From assembly GCA_029210815.1 (NCBI GenBank), contig JARGGB010000003.1, positions 1 to 64,000 on the forward strand: a stretch of DNA of 64,000 nt, given 5' to 3'. Position 1 is the stretch's first letter, and every line of letters starts with the position of its first letter. This document shows, one piece after another, positions 63,245 through 64,000 of this stretch. Under the pieces are notes generated by a model, which did not search any database, was not told the DNA's origin, and was given only the letters and a program-made list of their open reading frames with translations. The translations under genes and the position numbers were made by a program. Source of the DNA: Candidatus Brevefilum sp. (GTDB lineage Bacteria > Chloroflexota > Anaerolineae > Anaerolineales > Anaerolineaceae).

Positions 63245-64000
63245 ACCAGAGGTTCTTGGAATTATCCCAGCCAGGGGTGGATCAAAAGGGATTCCACGCA
63301 AGAATATCCGAGATTTTGCCGGCTATCCCTTGATTGCGTATAGTATTGCGGCAGGACTGCAGTCCGAACACATCACCCGTTTAATTGTTACAACGGATGA
63401 CCCTGAAATTGCTGAAATCGCACGATCCTTTGGTGCAGAAGTGCCATTTATACGCCCAAAATCCCTGGCACAGGATGACACCCTGGATTTGCCTGTTTTT
63501 CAACACGCCCTGAATTGGCTTGCAGAAGCGGAAGGATATCGACCAGAGCTGGTTGTTCACCTTCGGCCGACTTCTCCCGTGCGGCCGGTTGGACTGGTTG
63601 ACGAATCAATTGAGATCTTATTGGCGCATCCAGAAGCGGACTCAGTGCGGGGGATTGTCCCTGCAGGGCAGAACCCATATAAGATGTGGAAAATTAACGG
63701 CAATGGTCAGATGACCCCACTGCTTACGGTTGAGGGCATGGATGAGCCTTATAATTCACCCCGCCAGTCTTTGCCAAAAGTTTACTGGCATACAGGAATT
63801 ATTGATGTAATCCACCCCCGGGTAATTCTGGAAAAATCCTCAATGAGCGGCGATCTGATTTTACCGGTCCATGTTGACCCGGTTTTTTCAGTGGATATTG
63901 ATACACCCCTGGATTGGGCGCATTGTGAAAGCCTTATACGAGAACGAGATTTAGAGATGGTCTATCCCGGGAAACCTTTGCGGAAGTGGCCAGAGAAAGT
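63234..64000 (+). CDS. neuA: NeuA-like acylneuraminate cytidylyltransferase, 5' part
   Basis: Not in the ORF track because it runs off the window; 255 complete codons are visible. GGAGGG lies 7 bases before ATG. The N-terminal motif GIIPARGGSKGIPRKNIRDF is the CTP-binding loop of CMP-sialate synthetases, followed by LIVTTDDPEIAEIARSFGAE, HLRPTSPVRP and the VDIDTPLDW metal-site motif. It activates a nonulosonic acid to its CMP form. The visible part already covers the full catalytic domain, and extra sequence (RKWPEK onward) may be a C-terminal extension or second domain. Confidence 0.93.
   Translation, partial: MATKPEVLGIIPARGGSKGIPRKNIRDFAGYPLIAYSIAAGLQSEHITRLIVTTDDPEIAEIARSFGAEVPFIRPKSLAQDDTLDLPVFQHALNWLAEAEGYRPELVVHLRPTSPVRPVGLVDESIEILLAHPEADSVRGIVPAGQNPYKMWKINGNGQMTPLLTVEGMDEPYNSPRQSLPKVYWHTGIIDVIHPRVILEKSSMSGDLILPVHVDPVFSVDIDTPLDWAHCESLIRERDLEMVYPGKPLRKWPEK

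Overview
The window looks like a chromosomal segment of a Chloroflexota bacterium, most likely class Anaerolineae. The evidence is indirect: secreted proteins with long Thr/Pro (TPT-type) linkers, large BTAD/NB-ARC regulators with a CxxC spacer, secreted proteins ending in a YLP/FLP-type tail, a DUF7282-like protein, a short EF-Ts, and moderate GC with AT-rich intergenic regions. No rRNA or other decisive marker is present, so this placement is an inference.

Left part (1-16.2 kb) is accessory DNA: the 3' end of an ISNCY-like transposase, a membrane-anchored cohesin-like protein, a 2,124-residue secreted protein with 14 MBG repeats, and then a paralogue array. Four minus-strand genes encode proteins that share an N-terminal domain with four invariantly spaced cysteines, followed by one membrane helix and a Thr/Pro-rich outer segment. 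The array is interrupted by a REP-associated tyrosine transposase (RAYT) gene framed by mirrored pairs of REPIN-like repeats, and by a secreted FnIII-like protein gene. This array is the best candidate here for an undescribed system.

Middle part (16.6-43.9 kb) mixes housekeeping and secreted functions. The usual rpsB-tsf-pyrH-frr-uppS-cdsA cluster is split: rpsB-tsf-pyrH plus tRNA-Arg are on the plus strand at 16.6-19.2 kb, and frr-uppS-cdsA are on the minus strand at 33.8-36.0 kb. Between them lie a strongly promoted two-gene unit (163-aa secreted protein plus a 33-aa peptide), divergent GH2 and GH3 glycosidase lipoproteins, an AfsR/SARP-like regulator, a DUF7282-like secreted protein, a decayed paralogue of the 163-aa protein, a GT-C-like membrane protein and a DUF3048 lipoprotein. 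Further on are a one-haem cytochrome lipoprotein, a zinc uptake operon (zur-znuA-znuC-znuB) with a near-perfect promoter and a 7-1-7 operator, an ANT(6)-like nucleotidyltransferase, tRNA-Asn, SbcD, and a CDP-alcohol phosphatidyltransferase with an acyltransferase.

Right part (44.2-64 kb) is a surface-glycan cluster, all on the plus strand. It holds glycosyltransferases, two polytopic GT-C-like proteins, a GDP-fucose synthase-like epimerase, a Wzm/Wzt exporter, a capsule-type transferase, methyltransferases, and a nonulosonic-acid (pseudaminic/legionaminic-like) set: PseB-type dehydratase, RmlD-like reductase, NeuB/PseI synthase, SpsF-like and NeuA-like cytidylyltransferases. The last gene runs off the window. 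Together these would make an activated nonulosonic and deoxy sugar, assemble a glycan and export it by an ABC route.
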